Part shown: one piece after another, positions 31,663 through 42,097 of the stretch
Layout: every line of letters begins with the position of its first letter
Numbering within the stretch: position 1 is the stretch's first letter
DNA from: Takakia lepidozioides
Lineage: Eukaryota > Streptophyta > Takakiopsida > Takakiales > Takakiaceae
DNA length: 64,000 nt
Reading direction: 5' to 3'
Assembly: GCA_030704615.1 (NCBI GenBank)
Contig: CM060732.1
Coordinates: 6,202,001 to 6,266,000, forward strand
The notes under the pieces: generated by a model
What the model saw: only the letters and a program-made list of their open reading frames with translations
The model's database searches: none
What the model was told of the DNA's origin: nothing
Translations under genes and position numbers: made by a program

Positions 31663-32546
31663 TGTTAGAGGGCTGCTTGGGACTTAGACGCTTTTATGGG
31701 TACTGTGGGGTTCCCTTAATTTTTGCGCAGACTGAGACCAACAGGAGCCTTAGAGGTGGTAGCAGCAGGCTTTAGGGGGGTTACACATCCAACACAGCCC
31801 GACACAGCCCGTCACAGCCCGCCACAGCTTCGCACAGCCCGACACAGCCGACACAGTCCGTCACAACCAGTACACAGCCTTACACAGTCAGTCACAGCTC
31901 GGCACAGCCGGTCACAGTACAGGGGGAACAGTTATCATTGACAGGGAACGACTGTGAGGGAACGACATCTGCAGAAGGAACGTGTTAATGCAGGGATGAT
32001 GGTTAATTAGTTAGGTGGTTAGAACAGCTTGCGGGTAGATAAGGGGAGCGGCAACGGAAAGAAGGGACACTTCACGGGGAGCATTTCTGGGTGATGAAAG
32101 AGGAGATCAGGCGGAGAGCAAGAACGAGAGGACAAAGAAGGAGAAAAGATGAACAATAGATGCTTATTATATGCAGAGCTGTAGTGATACTGTAGGGCGG
32201 ATTAGAGTCACCTTGACATTGGCCTAGTACCTGATAAATCATAATCTGATACTTATTCTATACAAGCACACTGTGTAGAGAGACATGAGGGAAGCTGTGA
32301 AATGAATGCATGATAAACTGGAACTAAGTAGATACTGAAGCAATCTGATGCTTCAGTATCAGATAAGGTAAATTGATAACATGAAGGCAAGAAGGAATAC
32401 AAATGGGAAGCACAACCATGATTCACTAGCTGCAGGTCATGACTGATTGTACTGAGCGGGCTGAGTGCTTAGAGATATCCAACTCTTCTATCTTGGAGTT
32501 TCCACCTCGGATAGCAAAGGGATGGGTGAGTAAAAGCCGCTCGACA
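31663..32546 (+). repeat. Right LTR of Gypsy-1
   Basis: Positions 32,011-32,546 match the left LTR almost base for base and end in CCGCTCGACA. The start is set at TGTTAGAGGG after the purine tract, giving 884 bp with TG...CA ends; the first 350 bp have no counterpart on the left. CACAGCCCG-type repeats occupy 31,785-31,925 inside it. Confidence 0.75.
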
Positions 32547-32559
32547 GTCCAAAGCCATG

Positions 32560-32695
32560 TGTTACCAGAAAATTGTCCGATGAAAATAAGGTTAGGAAGA
32601 AAACTTCCCTGAACCTGTTTCCAGTCTGTGACATGGGGGATGACATCATGGATGCGCTCAAGGGTCTATCCCACTCTTGGCACCAGACCTAAATT
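32560..32695 (-). pseudogene. LINE reverse transcriptase scrap
   Basis: The DNA matches 49,985-50,095 (CATGGGGGA-GACATC-TGGA, CCTGAAC-TGTTT), which lies just upstream of the YADD box of a LINE RT. Only about 130 bp remain, next to the right LTR. Confidence 0.55.
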
Positions 32696-32699
32696 TAAA

Positions 32700-34254
32700 G
32701 TCAGGGCAGGAAGACTACCTTTGAATAGTAAACAGAAGCAGAGAGGAAAGGGAGAGTGAAATTTCCCCGACGTACCTTTGCTGCTGCGGTGCTGTTGCGG
32801 CTGCCAGCGGCGGGGTCCCCGCCGCTGCAGGGTGTTTCTCCCCCGCTCACCACGGCTCTCTCTCTCTTCAGCTTGTTAGAGCGCACCTCTGCGCGGCTTT
32901 CCTACCACACAGGGGAGAGAGACATCAGCCCGTGCTTAGGGCAAGAAAAAAAGACAGAAAGTGAGGGAGGAGGCGGTGCTTACCTTGGGCGTTGGAGCGG
33001 CGTTGGAGCGGCGTTGGGGCAAACTCCTTGGGGCCTTGCGACCCACTCGGGCTTAGCAGCAGGTGCGTTTCTCCTCCACCCTAAACCCCACTCTCTGAAC
33101 TACCTCTCTCCCAAGAACAAACGAAAAAGGGAGGGGAAAGAGATGCTTCAAGCACTTAGGGGAAAAAAAAACGCAGCGCCCACGTGCGACGCCCGGCCAT
33201 CGCATGCCTGCGCCCCCCTTTTTTTGAAATGTAAAAGTGAAGTTTGCGACGGATGGCCGTCGTTTCTTGCGACCCCCGGCCATAAATATAAAAAAAACAC
33301 GTCGCCCCCCGCGACGGCTGTCCGTCGCGGGGTGCGACCCCCAGGTAAAAAACAAAAAAAAAACTCGTCGTCCAATGCGACGCCAGGGTGTCGCAAGAGG
33401 CGACGGCCGGCCTTTCTGGATTTAGGGTTTAGGGCCTTTTGGGTTTCTTAGTTTTTATTTTATTTATTTATTTTTTCATATGGTACTGGGTTAGGGTGTT
33501 TGCTTTTCTTTATGGTGCTGGGTTTTGGATTGGCGGTTTTGGTTGTGGGTCTTGGGGTTAAAAGGATAAACGGTGTAATTACACTACAACAGATGAGCGT
33601 TTTTAGGACTACGGCTTTGGCGGAGTCATAAAAACTGCACTAGGTACATTACTACAGAGCGTTGAATTGCATTACAGTTTTAGTTTTATGACTTTGTAGT
33701 AATGGATATCACTACATGACTCCGGAAAGTTAGGGAGCATTGGTCAAACATTGTTGACCATGATGACAGGGATGGTTTATATGACTAGTGTGATATGTTT
33801 GACTACACGTGGACGACGTTTCATGGAATCTTATGACTCCATGATTGAAGATGGTTTCAGAGCTCTATTTATACGACTACATCACTACACGTGTCATTTT
33901 GAAGGCACATATAATGCAAATAAGGTTGTCCATTAGGTTTAAAAAAGTTAAAAAATTGCTAATAAGGTTGCCCATTAGTGTAATCGTGAACAGAAAGGAG
34001 GGCTGGGACTTGGCGTTTTTTAGTCTCCTGCGCCACACCACATAGCTGAGGGATGGAACGCGATGATAGCAGGATATGCAGGGGCGTGGGATGGAGGCGT
34101 TGAGCAAATGATGCACGAAGGAGAAGAGGAGGAGGAGTAGTGGTTCGATCTCACAGACCAATCCGACATTACCTGACTACAGACACAAGCAGCACACACA
34201 AGAGGTCATCGGTCAAATCCTCCATGGGTCAGGACAGGTCAAGGACAATGTGGT
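32700..34254. other. Non-coding stretch with GC-rich hairpins
   Basis: No gene is supported. 33,150-33,420 alternates GCGACG-rich blocks with A runs and includes hairpins such as GCGACGGCTGTCCGTCGC. TTTAGGGTTTAGGG (two telomere-like units) follows at 33,420. From 33,581, CACTACAACAG and further ACTACA/TGTAGT motifs suggest a CACTA-like MITE relic, without proven ends. Confidence 0.4.
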
Positions 34255-34370
34255 AGGGCACCTTCTTCTTCAACCTATTTCAGCCTGTGTTGCCCTCTCA
34301 TCAGACTCGGCCGCAAGATGCATATTGAATTCTGTAAGTTAGGTCGTTGGGTAGATCTGTGGTGGTTTGG
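34255..34370. repeat. R repeat, left part, with 9-bp target duplication
   Basis: It matches the start of the R repeats at 3.0 and 3.55 kb (CACCTTCTTC, TTGAATTCTG-AAGTTAG). GTGGTTTGG at 34,362-34,370 is repeated at 62,888-62,896, where the R repeat continues. Confidence 0.75.
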
Positions 34371-34579
34371 GGGGTTGCTATTTCATGAGCGGCATGAGCA
34401 TGAGCGGAACAAAAAAAAGCATGAGCGGACCGAATTGTGTCCACGGAAATAGGGTTAGGAGGCACGGAAATAGGGTCATGTGGACTCGTCATAGCAATGA
34501 AATGCAACATTTTATTGCAAATTTGGTTGCAAGCCACGTCTATACAAGTGTGTCCTAACTATCATAGCAGGAATGGGAA

Positions 34580-35040
34580 CTACTCTCCTACACCTTCCGA
34601 GGAACTTGGCCCTCCTTCTTCCTCATCCCCCCCATCCTCCGAGCTCTGTGATGCATCGGTTGCAGTATGCCTCTCAAAAATGTCGTCCTCTCCTTGGGGG
34701 ACTGTCCACCTCACCTCCTGGGAATCTTCTGCCTCTTCTCCCCCACTTTCCTCAGCAGAATCCAAGACAAATCTACGAGCCCGACGGGTTCTAATAGCTG
34801 CTGCCTCCTCCCTCATCTTCATTTTCTTGAGGCTTGCCTCGTCTAAAATCTGCTGTACACGACTAGGTTCGGAACACCTCCTAATGGACACCGAAGCAAG
34901 CCGGGCAGCATAAGTAGGAAGGATGTAGTCCCTTTCTGGACTAGGCGTGAAATCCCCCCTGGCAAAAAAAGGCACGTTCCTCCTGCCCATGAACTCCGGT
35001 GTAGACGTCCCTCCTGCCGTACTTGGCATCCTACAGTAAG
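34580..35040 (-). CDS. ParB-like methyltransferase gene, last exon (acidic tail)
   Basis: The frame begins with MPSTAGGTSTPEFMGRRNVP, has a basic helix (QQILDEASLKKMKMREEAAA) and ends in a strongly acidic tail (EESGGEEAEDSQE, SSEDGGDEEEGGPSSSEG). It lies downstream of the motif I exon and is likely its C-terminal extension. No known domain is seen. A splice acceptor upstream is plausible but not fixed. Confidence 0.5.
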
Positions 35041-35155
35041 AAAAAATCCACTTCAAGAATGTCAATACCAGCAGAAGCAGAAAGGGTTTTCAATGAAATA
35101 AGAGGGCGAAGGGAGGTGCCTCACAAAATCTGGAGGCAACTTACAATGCGACCAC

Positions 35156-35361
35156 TCACTCGTACACCGGGGGCTCCTCGGCCTCGATCCCAACTTGTTC
35201 CTCCCCCTGCTCCTTCTCGGATTTTTCCTCATCCTCCGAGGATGCCTCTTCCTCTTTCGGCAGACGTTCAGCCGCTGCAAGTTCCGAGTTGTGGAGGGCA
35301 GTATCTGGCTCGAAGGCGAACACATGCCTGTCGGACAACGTCCCTGCCCACATTAAAGCAC
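35156..35361 (-). CDS. Methyltransferase exon: end of motif I
   Basis: After an 84-bp GT-AG intron (35,362-35,445, acceptor CCTCAG) the sequence GALMWAGTLSDRHVFAFEPD continues motif I. The acidic FEPD end is where the SAM ribose-binding residue lies in amino-methyltransferases. An acidic linker (SSEDEEKSEKEQGEE) follows. The join needs a one-base frame correction, so the exact splice site or a base is off. Confidence 0.65.
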
Positions 35362-35441
35362 CTGAGGAACAAAGCGGGCGGTTAATAGCTTGCGGCATGC
35401 AATTGCAATCGGGCCAAGGGACAAACTGAGCACGTGAAGGC

Positions 35442-35780
35442 TTACCCGCCGCATGTGAGGTCCAAAATCCGCCCTTGGACATCCGAGCACGTCTCCATGA
35501 GGGTTTGGATGAAAGCAGGGCTCCGGGTCCGGCTGTACCGCCACGGTTTGCCTGTCTTTGTGTCCTTCGGCATACTGGAGTGGGGCACATAGTTGTAGAG
35601 GACATCGTAGGTAACAGGGTCCACAACGGCATCAACAAGACGACCATCGTTGCGGAATTTGAACGTAGACCCTCTCTTCACAAAGCAATATGCCTCAAAC
35701 ACCAATGTCTGCACATCCAACAAAAGAGGCATCATCTCCGGGATCTTGTTTAGATACACCACAATATGAGGTGAATGCAA
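35442..35780 (-). CDS. Methyltransferase exon: motif X/I region
   Basis: The frame ends TRSPAFIQTLMETCSDVQGRILDLTCGG and is followed by the donor GTAAGC. The helix before a GRILDLTCGG-GAL glycine loop matches motifs X and I of beta-class DNA amino-methyltransferases, where motif I sits C-terminal to motif IV. The upstream part (LLLDVQTLVFEAYCFVKRGS, YDVLYNYVPHSSMPKDTKTG) would fall in the place of the target-recognition region. SAM binding is the predicted role. Confidence 0.65.
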   Translation of the reverse strand: MHSPHIVVYLNKIPEMMPLLLDVQTLVFEAYCFVKRGSTFKFRNDGRLVDAVVDPVTYDVLYNYVPHSSMPKDTKTGKPWRYSRTRSPAFIQTLMETCSDVQGRILDLTCGG

Positions 35781-35789
35781 TAGATTGAT

Positions 35790-36151
35790 AACTTACACTT
35801 TGGCCCTCTGTTCGCAACCCCTGTATTGATGCAGAACCATTTTCTGAGGAGGACCGGGGTGACACTTTTCGGTGTCCACCTTGCCACCGCATTCTCTGTG
35901 GTCTTCCCTCTTGTGGCAAGGACAACCACACATCCACCGTCATCCAGAAGCATCCCCGCCAGCCCAAACCCGGTTTTCCAGTAGTCCTCAGTAAACCTGT
36001 TCCAGGTGGGCACACCATCCAGGCCCTCCAGCAGCTCCCCATCTGGAATGTCGAGGAGAATCATGTCACAAGCTCTCTCCACCTCAAACCCCCCCCCCCC
36101 CCCCCGAGTGCTCTTGCAATCCGTGCTAACAGCCGTGAAGAATTCCATCAT
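35790..36151 (-). CDS. Methyltransferase exon: motif IV-like
   Basis: FEVERACDMILLDIPDG is followed by FTEDYWKTGFGLAGMLLDDGGCVVVLATRG, the strand-loop-helix-strand pattern of motif IV to V in beta-class enzymes (usual loop D/S-P-P-Y/F/W, then a helix and LKPGGxLVV). Here the loop is DIPDG, so the catalytic tetrapeptide is not canonical; the product may be inactive or act on another substrate. A run of about 17 G (36,092-36,108) in the coding frame is a likely place for shifts. A donor GTAAGT follows at about 35,790. Confidence 0.6.
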
Positions 36152-36940
36152 GGCTTCAAAACCAGGGGGTCTTTAGGCTCTGTACCGGCAGCCCTCTTCT
36201 TGGCTTTCCCCTTCTGCTCCACCAGAGACTTGCTGTGTGCCACCTTCTTTGCCCTGGCAGCGAGAGCGTCAAGGAACCTCTCATTGACACATTGGATGAT
36301 GGTTGGAGGTTCTAGCTTTGGCCTGTGCGTAAACGTCACCGCCAAATACCGCCGTGTAGGCTCGCCCTCAAATGCCAACTTTGGCAGAGCCAGTCCCACT
36401 CCGAACTGACTTGGGAACCGGACAACTGGTGACTGGGTAGCAGCAACAGCAGTCGCAGGACCTTGAACAAAGTCGTCGTCCGAGTCACTCTCTTGGGTCC
36501 CTCCTGCGCCTCCTCCGATGCCCCGATGGTTTTCTGTTTTTTGGGTGTTACTGCACTCACCTGTTTCCTTGTCCTTTTCCTTTGGCCTTTACTCTTCTCA
36601 TTCAATTTCTCCTGAATTCCTGCCTGAGCAAGCTCTGCCGCTTTCCTGGAGTTCGCAAGCGCTTTTGCCTCTTTTGCACCCAGCGGAGGCAGCGAAGCCC
36701 GGTTTCGTCGAACCTCAACATCCAGCTTCAATTGAAACTCGGATGGGTCGAGCGAGCCGGGCGGAAGGTCCACATACCAAGGGCAATCACGCAAATGTTC
36801 CAGATGCCACTCCTTCACAATATCGTCAGTGTACATGGAGTCAGCCCCAGGGTTCCTCCATGCCAGGAAGAATGGTGGCTCGAAAGACAGATGACCTTTC
36901 TCCAAAAGGGAGAACTTGCAGTACCTGCATTCATGAAAAA
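36148..36940 (-). CDS. ParB-methyltransferase linker region
   Basis: From 36,940 down, frames read CRYCKFSLLEKGHLSFEPPF, a helical DPSEFQLKLDVEVRRNRASL, and a long basic tract (EKSKGQRKRTRKQVSAVTPKKQKT) that could be a nuclear signal and DNA contact. After a shift they read PTIIQCVNERFLDALAARAK and a second Lys-rich tract. It connects the ParB-like half to the motif IV exon across two frame breaks. Role of the domain is unknown. Confidence 0.5.
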
Positions 36941-36944
36941 CACA

Positions 36945-38225
36945 ATGAGGTCCCTGAACTGCAAATTCGGCACCATTTTCCCAGGTTGGGGCGGATTTGA
37001 GTGGGCCTAGAAATGGAAAAATGGCGCCGAATTTCGGTTTTCGATGACTGCCACCCGAGGGACTTAGCCATCTTGGGAGCCCTGAACTGGAAATTCGGCG
37101 CCATTTTTCCCGGTTTGGCCCGAAGATGGCTAAGTCCCAGAACGGCAATAGGGCCTAGAACTGGAAAAATGGCGCCGAATTTCCAGTTCAAGGCCAGCCA
37201 CCCTAGGGACTTAGCCATTTCTGAGCCCTGACTGAACTTCGGCGCCATTTCCCAGGTCGGCCCGAAAATGGCTATGTCCCAGAACGGCAATAGGGCCCAG
37301 AACTGGAAAAATGGCGCCGAATTTCCAGTTCAGGGCCAGCCACCCTAGGGACTTAGCCACTTTAGGAGCCCTGACTGGAAATTCGGCGCCATTTTCCCAT
37401 GTCCGGCCCGAAAATGGCTAAGTCCCAGAACGGCAATAGGGCCCAGAACTGGAAAAATGGCGCCGAATTTCCAGTTCAGGGCCAGCCACCCTAGGGACTT
37501 AGCCATTTTCGGAGCCCTGACTGGAAATTCGGCGCCATTTTCACAGGTCCGGCCCGAAAATGGAAGTCCATATGGCCTTGACCTGAAAAAATGGCGCCGA
37601 ATTTCCAGTTCCTAGGGACTTAGCCACTTTAGGAGCCCTGACTGGAAATTCGGCGCCATTTTCCCATGTCCGGCCCGAAAATGGCTAAGTCCCAGAACGG
37701 CAATAGGGCCAGAACTGGAAAAATGGCGCCGAATTTCCAGTTCAGGGCCAGCCACCCTAGGGACTTAGCCATTTTCGGAGCCCTGACTGGAAATTCGGCG
37801 CCATTTTCACAGGTCCGGCCCGAAAATGGCTAAGTCCCAGCCTTGACCTGAAAAAATGGCGCCGAATTTCCAGTTTAGGGCCAGCCACCCTAGGGACTTA
37901 GCCACTTTAGGAGCCCTGACTGGAAATTCGGCGCCATTTTCCCATGTCCGGCCCGAAAATGGCTAAGTCCCAGAACGGCAATAGGGCAGAACTGGAAAAA
38001 TGGCGCCGAATTTCCAGTTCAGGGCCAGCCACCCTAGGGACTTAGCCATTTTCGGAGCCCTGACTGGAAATTCGGCGCCATTTTCACAGGTCCGGCCCGA
38101 AAATGGCTAAGTCCCATATGGCCTTGACCTGAAAAATGGCGCCGAATTTCCAGTTCAGGGCCAGCCACCCTAGGGACTTAGCCATTTTCGGAGCCCTGAT
38201 CTGGAAATTCGGCGAAAAATGCAAG
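36945..38225. repeat. Palindromic tandem array A (in an intron of the methyltransferase gene)
   Basis: Units of about 140-290 bp alternate GGCTAAGTCCC / GGGACTTAGCC and CTGGAAATTCGGCGCCATTTT / AAAATGGCGCCGAATTTCCAG, so each repeat contains its own inverted partner. About eight GGCGCC cores are visible. It lies between the exons at 38.24 and 36.94 kb on the minus strand. Open frames across it are repeat artefacts. Confidence 0.9.
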
Positions 38226-38234
38226 GACTGAAAG

Positions 38235-38490
38235 GAAGGCATCGCGTATGTACCTGTACAGAAGGCGCATTGCTGCTTTGTCCGCGTTCGGCTGGTCGGT
38301 GAACTCGTGGCTCCAGCGGGCATGTGGTATCTCCCGAAAGAATAGGTCGGTTTTGTAGAGCAAAAAGTACCTCGTCACATAGTCGCGTAGGCTCTTTGCT
38401 GCAGGAGAAATCTCCATCTTGAACTGATGTGCTTGTGTGTCCAGCTGCTCTTGCGCATTCGTCGTCACCTGTGGAGATCCTCCATCAGAT
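38235..38490 (-). CDS. ParB-methyltransferase gene, internal exon
   Basis: The exon reads VTTNAQEQLDTQAHQFKMEI, SPAAKSLRDYVTRYFLLYKTD, FFREIPHARWSHEFTDQPNA and DKAAMRLLYRYIR. It is helical and charged, with no recognised motif. It is flanked by non-coding sequence on both sides (the palindromic array downstream), in line with introns. Confidence 0.5.
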
Positions 38491-38564
38491 CGCATTGCTG
38501 AAAAAATACAATGAATCCACCCCCTACAAGAGTAGAAGCGCCAAACGAAGCGTGGGGAAGTACC

Positions 38565-39058
38565 TGAAACCACCATGTCATGCGGTTCATCCACATGTCG
38601 AATGTGGGTCAGACAGTTTGTCCGGTTTGGGGAAGCTCCACATGTCCCTTGTACTTTGGGAACCATTCCAGATTTGGAGCCACCGGGTCTGTCCAACCAC
38701 CCAGCATATTCGTAAGCGCCAAACACCACACAAAAACGAGTTGTTGCCACCACAATTTGGTTAAGAATGTATCACCTTTTCTGCACCATCCACATAGGAT
38801 GTGGGTAGACGATGGAGCTTCTCCAATGTCATCGTGGGCTTCAGAGCGCGAGTAGTGCTTCCCCACCTCCACCAGAAAGTCGGCACCAAGGGCGGGATCA
38901 GCTATGGCCACGTACTTTATCATCCGCGACTTGTACTTTATGCGGGCCCCCACCTCCGCAGCTTTGAAATACGATTCAAGTGCCGGGAGGGTTAGATTCT
39001 TCTCCTCTGACTCCATGTAGAACCTCCGCGCATGTGCCAAATCCTGCTGAATTTTCGT
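38565..39058 (-). CDS. ParB-methyltransferase gene, internal exons
   Basis: After an acceptor at 39,059-39,060 the frame reads TKIQQDLAHARRFYMESEEK, ESYFKAAEVGARIKYKSRMI and ILCGWCRKG. A second segment reads GGWTDPVAPNLEWFPKYKGH and, past one stop, MWMNRMTWWFQ before a donor at about 38,565. A short intron probably separates the two around 38.7-38.78 kb. Tryptophan-rich and unrecognised. Confidence 0.45.
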
Positions 39059-39160
39059 CTGTCAAGAATGCGCACATAAGATTAGAGATCCTGCTCAACA
39101 CTTTTTCTTCTATTGGAGGAGGAGAGACAGATTAGCTCAACAAAACAATCAGGAGCTTTA

Positions 39161-39349
39161 CCCGAAATATGTAGTCCACCATGGCGTCCATGCTCAGCCT
39201 ATACCAGGTTCTGTGCCTTTGCCTCCGACTTGCGCAGGAGGTCGGCACTGAGCGAATTGGCAAACTCTTGCACCCCTTGCTTCCCGACATCCTTCACTCG
39301 GAAGAGCATATGGGACAAGTTGGTGGCAATGAAGGCATTCTCAGTCACC
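39161..39349 (-). CDS. ParB-methyltransferase gene, internal exon
   Basis: Bounded by an acceptor (TTGCAG at 39,350) and a donor GTAAAG at 39,155-39,160. It reads RVTENAFIATNLSHMLFRVK, VQEFANSLSADLLRKSEAKA, then after a one-base shift LSMDAMVDYIFR. A helical continuation of the ParB-like part is likely; no further motif. Confidence 0.5.
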
Positions 39350-39467
39350 CTGCAATGCCACATTTCCATCAAACAATTCTGAAATGGGAATTTACAACAA
39401 ATATGAGGATTCGCAATGAAATGACTTACAATCGGATGGGTCCAAAGCAAGAGGCGTTGTAACTTAC

Positions 39468-40150
39468 GAGTTGATGTCCGCCATTGCAGCTTTGAGAAGA
39501 CTGCGATCTTTGCCCGCAACCTTCAGCACAACACACTCCACGGCGAAATGCCAATCGAGGTCGTTGGGGTGGCTTCGGCTATGTGCTCCATCCATGCCAG
39601 GAGGCGATGATTGCCGTCCCACACGTAAAACATCTTACTGGATAAGTGCTGGAAAAGAGGATCAGTAGCAATCGTTCTCTCGAACTCCTCATTTCGCCTT
39701 TGCCAATGGGGACCCCATTTGTCCACCTCATCGGAAGTGTGGGCACGGGTCGCTCCGTGGTCGTTCTCAATGGAAACGTAAAACGCGGCAGACCCCATTC
39801 GATATCCATCCCGGAAAGAGGATTTCAGCTTGTCGATATCGCCTGGGAGGGCAGGTCTCACCACCTGCAATAACACCAAGCGGCAAAGGGAAATCCGAAG
39901 CTTGGCCGGGTACACCATGCCCCCCAGCACCCTGCCAATGTTGCTGTGGGTTGCCTCCAACATCGTGGCAGCGGCCAACTTCATATCCGCCTCCGACATG
40001 ACGTCTGTTGCAGAGGGGTTCTCTGGCAGCCCACCAGGACCGCCAAATCCAGCCTATATGCTGCGGGTTTGGGGCCTGGGGATGTCCGGGAGGATGTCAT
40101 CCTGGTCAGAAAGCTCCCTGTCGTCCTCCTCAACATGGTCAGCCACCGGC
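39468..40150 (-). CDS. ParB-like domain exon (DGNHR motif)
   Basis: The exon has a helical lead (MSEADMKLAAATMLEATHSN), then RLVLLQVVRPALPGDIDKLK, SFRDGYRMGSAAFYVSIEND and MFYVWDGNHRLLAWMEH. The DGNHRLLAW segment matches the ParB/Srx-type (I/V)DGxHRxxAW signature, and the preceding strand-helix order fits. In bacteria and phages ParB-like domains are often fused to N4/N6 DNA methylases, which supports the pairing seen here. After one shift it reads VECVVLKVAGKDRSLLKAAM before the donor GTAAGT at 39,463-39,467. One stop lies at about 40,056. Confidence 0.6.
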
Positions 40151-40178
40151 GAAACCACCTTGAGCACTCTCCCCGTCT

Positions 40179-40370
40179 CTACTGCCCTCTCCCCGACTTA
40201 ATTGCAGGGGCTGCTCTTGGCCGCGATGGTCTAACTAGTGTGTTACTGCCTCTTTGTGGTGTCTTGGAGGGATCCACCGTCTCTGTGCGTCCCTCGCTTA
40301 CATTGGCATCTGTCATTTGGGCACCCCTGGCCTCTTCAGTGGCCTTTTCTCTTTCCTCCTGGCTAGCCTT
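40179..40370 (-). CDS. ParB-methyltransferase gene, exon 1 (3' part)
   Basis: From the CACTA insertion point the frame continues KASQEEREKATEEARGAQ, TDANVSEGRTETVDPSKTP and a basic tail. Together with the frame at 55,013-55,309 it forms one uninterrupted charged N-terminal region once the CACTA element and one CTT copy are removed. No domain; probably a flexible or coiled N-terminus. Confidence 0.65.
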   Translation of the reverse strand, partial: KASQEEREKATEEARGAQMTDANVSEGRTETVDPSKTPQRGSNTLVRPSRPRAAPAIKSGRGQ

Positions 40371-40389
40371 CACTAGAAGCATTCGTGTC

Positions 40390-41075
40390 ATTTACCACTG
40401 GGGTAACGACTCATTTTGAGTCGTAAAAGTCAAAAAATTGGGATCGACTGGAAGTTACAACAGACTAGTTACAACAGATGTGGTAGTTGGGTTGGACATC
40501 CAATGATTGGAGTGGTAAAGGACGCAGACACGCGAACAACTGCTCAGCGATTAATGCGATTAATGCGATTAATGCTAAAGAACCACGTGGCGTAACCAGG
40601 CGGGCCGCCCGTGTGTCTGACCTTTTGGGCTGACTTTGACTTTTCCCTCCGGATGAGTGGACTGACTCACTCGGGGCGCGGTGACACATGGACGCGGACG
40701 TGGATGCGGACGTGGATGCTGATGTGGTGGCGCCGCGACGAGCGGCAATGCTGCCGCGTGGCCACGGGCCCAAGACGCCACATCGCAGTCGGCCACATCA
40801 CTTGGAGTGCTGCATGTGACGTCGCAACAGCCACTGGCAAAGTCAACTGCACAACTTCCGACAGACGAATCCGCGGGGACCACGTGGAGAGTGTGTGGGT
40901 CGACGCGTGGCGTCGTCCCCACGCAATGGCAGTGACGGGTACGACTGCTAGTGGAAAGACGCAAAGTGCTTGTGCCATCTCGGGACTGCTTTGGCCAACT
41001 CCGCTGCCACTGTGCTAGTTGGTTGCACTACAGTAGGAAAGCACAAAAAATGAGCACTTGTAGTGGTTTGTGTGA
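40390..41075. repeat. CACTA left subterminal region
   Basis: It has a short hairpin (CGACTCATTTTGAGTCG), GC-rich CACGTGG motifs and ATTAATGCGATTAATGCGATTAATG direct repeats. Part of it is repeated in inverse orientation at 4,449-4,907. Such subterminal repeats bind the TNPA-type protein in known CACTA elements. No gene is seen. Confidence 0.6.
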
Positions 41076-41560
41076 GTTTCCAACTGACCTGCATTCTAAG
41101 CTGTAAATATGGTTCTGATGCATTCTACTGGTTTTAGTGGTTCACCCATATGCAGGGGGAATTGAGAAGCAATGATACTGGGCGAGACTGAGAACACAGA
41201 CCACGATGCATGCACAACATCATGCTAATGAACCAAATAGACGAGGCAACAGGGAGACCAAAGACCATCACACATACACATAGAAGGTGGACGGACACGA
41301 CGACAAGTCAGGAAATGTGATATTACATTCAAATTAGAGACCGCCACGGCACACCTGCATATAAGCAAGACTAAATGCCAACATATGTGGTTGCCGGACA
41401 TCACTTAAACTGTCATGGCCCAAATGTTCAAAATTGGTAACGTGAGTATCATACACACTTCTATGAGTATCATTACACACCCAACAGGGACTACAAGCAT
41501 GAAATGTCACTTGATACTTTCACCTTTCCTGATACTCTTCTCTGGCCACAGAGTCACCGT
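41076..41560. other. No supported gene (CACTA left interior)
   Basis: Only short frames without motifs. It is probably 3' flank of the minus-strand captured gene. Confidence 0.4.
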
Positions 41561-41573
41561 GCAATCATGTGCG

Positions 41574-41790
41574 CTAGTGTGGTCTGGGGGGGGGGGCATC
41601 GTCCACATTTGGGCAAGGCAATGTAACACTTGGAAGCATGATCTCGTGGACTTTCACCTTGTACCACCCGGATCGAATGTCCTTGCAGTGGAACTTGTCA
41701 ACCCCGGCTATTCCCACCACTTCCGCCTTGGCGGCGGCTGTCTTTGACCGCTTGTCATGGGGGTTCAGGAGAAACACAAGATCTGATATC
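41574..41790 (-). CDS. Exon resembling the C-terminal domain of plant transposon proteins
   Basis: It reads LVFLLNPHDKRSKTAAAKAE, VVGIAGVDKFHCKDIRSGWY and KVKVHEIMLPSVTLPCPN. The pattern (gain of function word 'xVxG...H...L..G..KV.V') resembles a small beta domain next to plant CACTA or Ptta/En/Spm proteins. Its 5' end lies at a possible acceptor near 41,790. Assignment is tentative. Confidence 0.4.
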
Positions 41791-42097
41791 TGCAGACACC
41801 AACATCAGGGTCCACTCAGCAACAACATAGCAATGACAGGGTGAAAGTCAAGCGCAGCTGGGCATGGAAACGATCTTGGTTGCCACAATACTGAATCAGC
41901 AGCCAATTCACGGTGTACCAACGTACCTTGAAGCGAAGCTTGTCGCTGAGGGTGGCAACTGAGGAAAGCTGCCCACGTGTCTTCAACTGCAGCAGCAAAA
42001 AGAGGTTTAGTCAGATGGATAAGAATAACATGAACTCTGGTGGTTGCAATGGTATAAACACACCTCCACGGAGCAAGCAAGCTAACAAACACCCTAC

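Larger units (their letters stand above)
4924..32546 (+). mobile_element. Outer Ty3/gypsy retrotransposon with extra ORF (Gypsy-1)
   Basis: Terminal direct repeats (4,924-5,459 and about 31,663-32,546) bracket gag, retropepsin, RT, RNase H, integrase and a long 3' coiled-coil ORF, all on the plus strand. The order RT-RNase H-integrase defines Ty3/gypsy. After the left LTR comes TTTGGCGACCATACTGGGGA, similar to the GGCGCC-type primer-binding sites of plant gypsy elements. Many stops and shifts show the copy is dead. It is split at 7,603/22,827 by Gypsy-2. The right LTR lies against a LINE scrap. A clean target duplication was not found, because the left LTR is cut by, or joined to, a CACTA end. 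Confidence 0.88.

Noticed and set aside
40665-41018. Arg/His-rich frames on both strands of the CACTA subterminal region
   Set aside because: GC-rich repeated non-coding DNA; the inverted copy at 4.45-4.9 kb does not preserve the frames.
41027-41075. CACTACAG...CTTGTAGTG as the right end of a 705-bp CACTA MITE
   Set aside because: The real partner end is at 54,994-55,012 with a perfect 19-bp match and a CTT duplication; this site lies inside the element.
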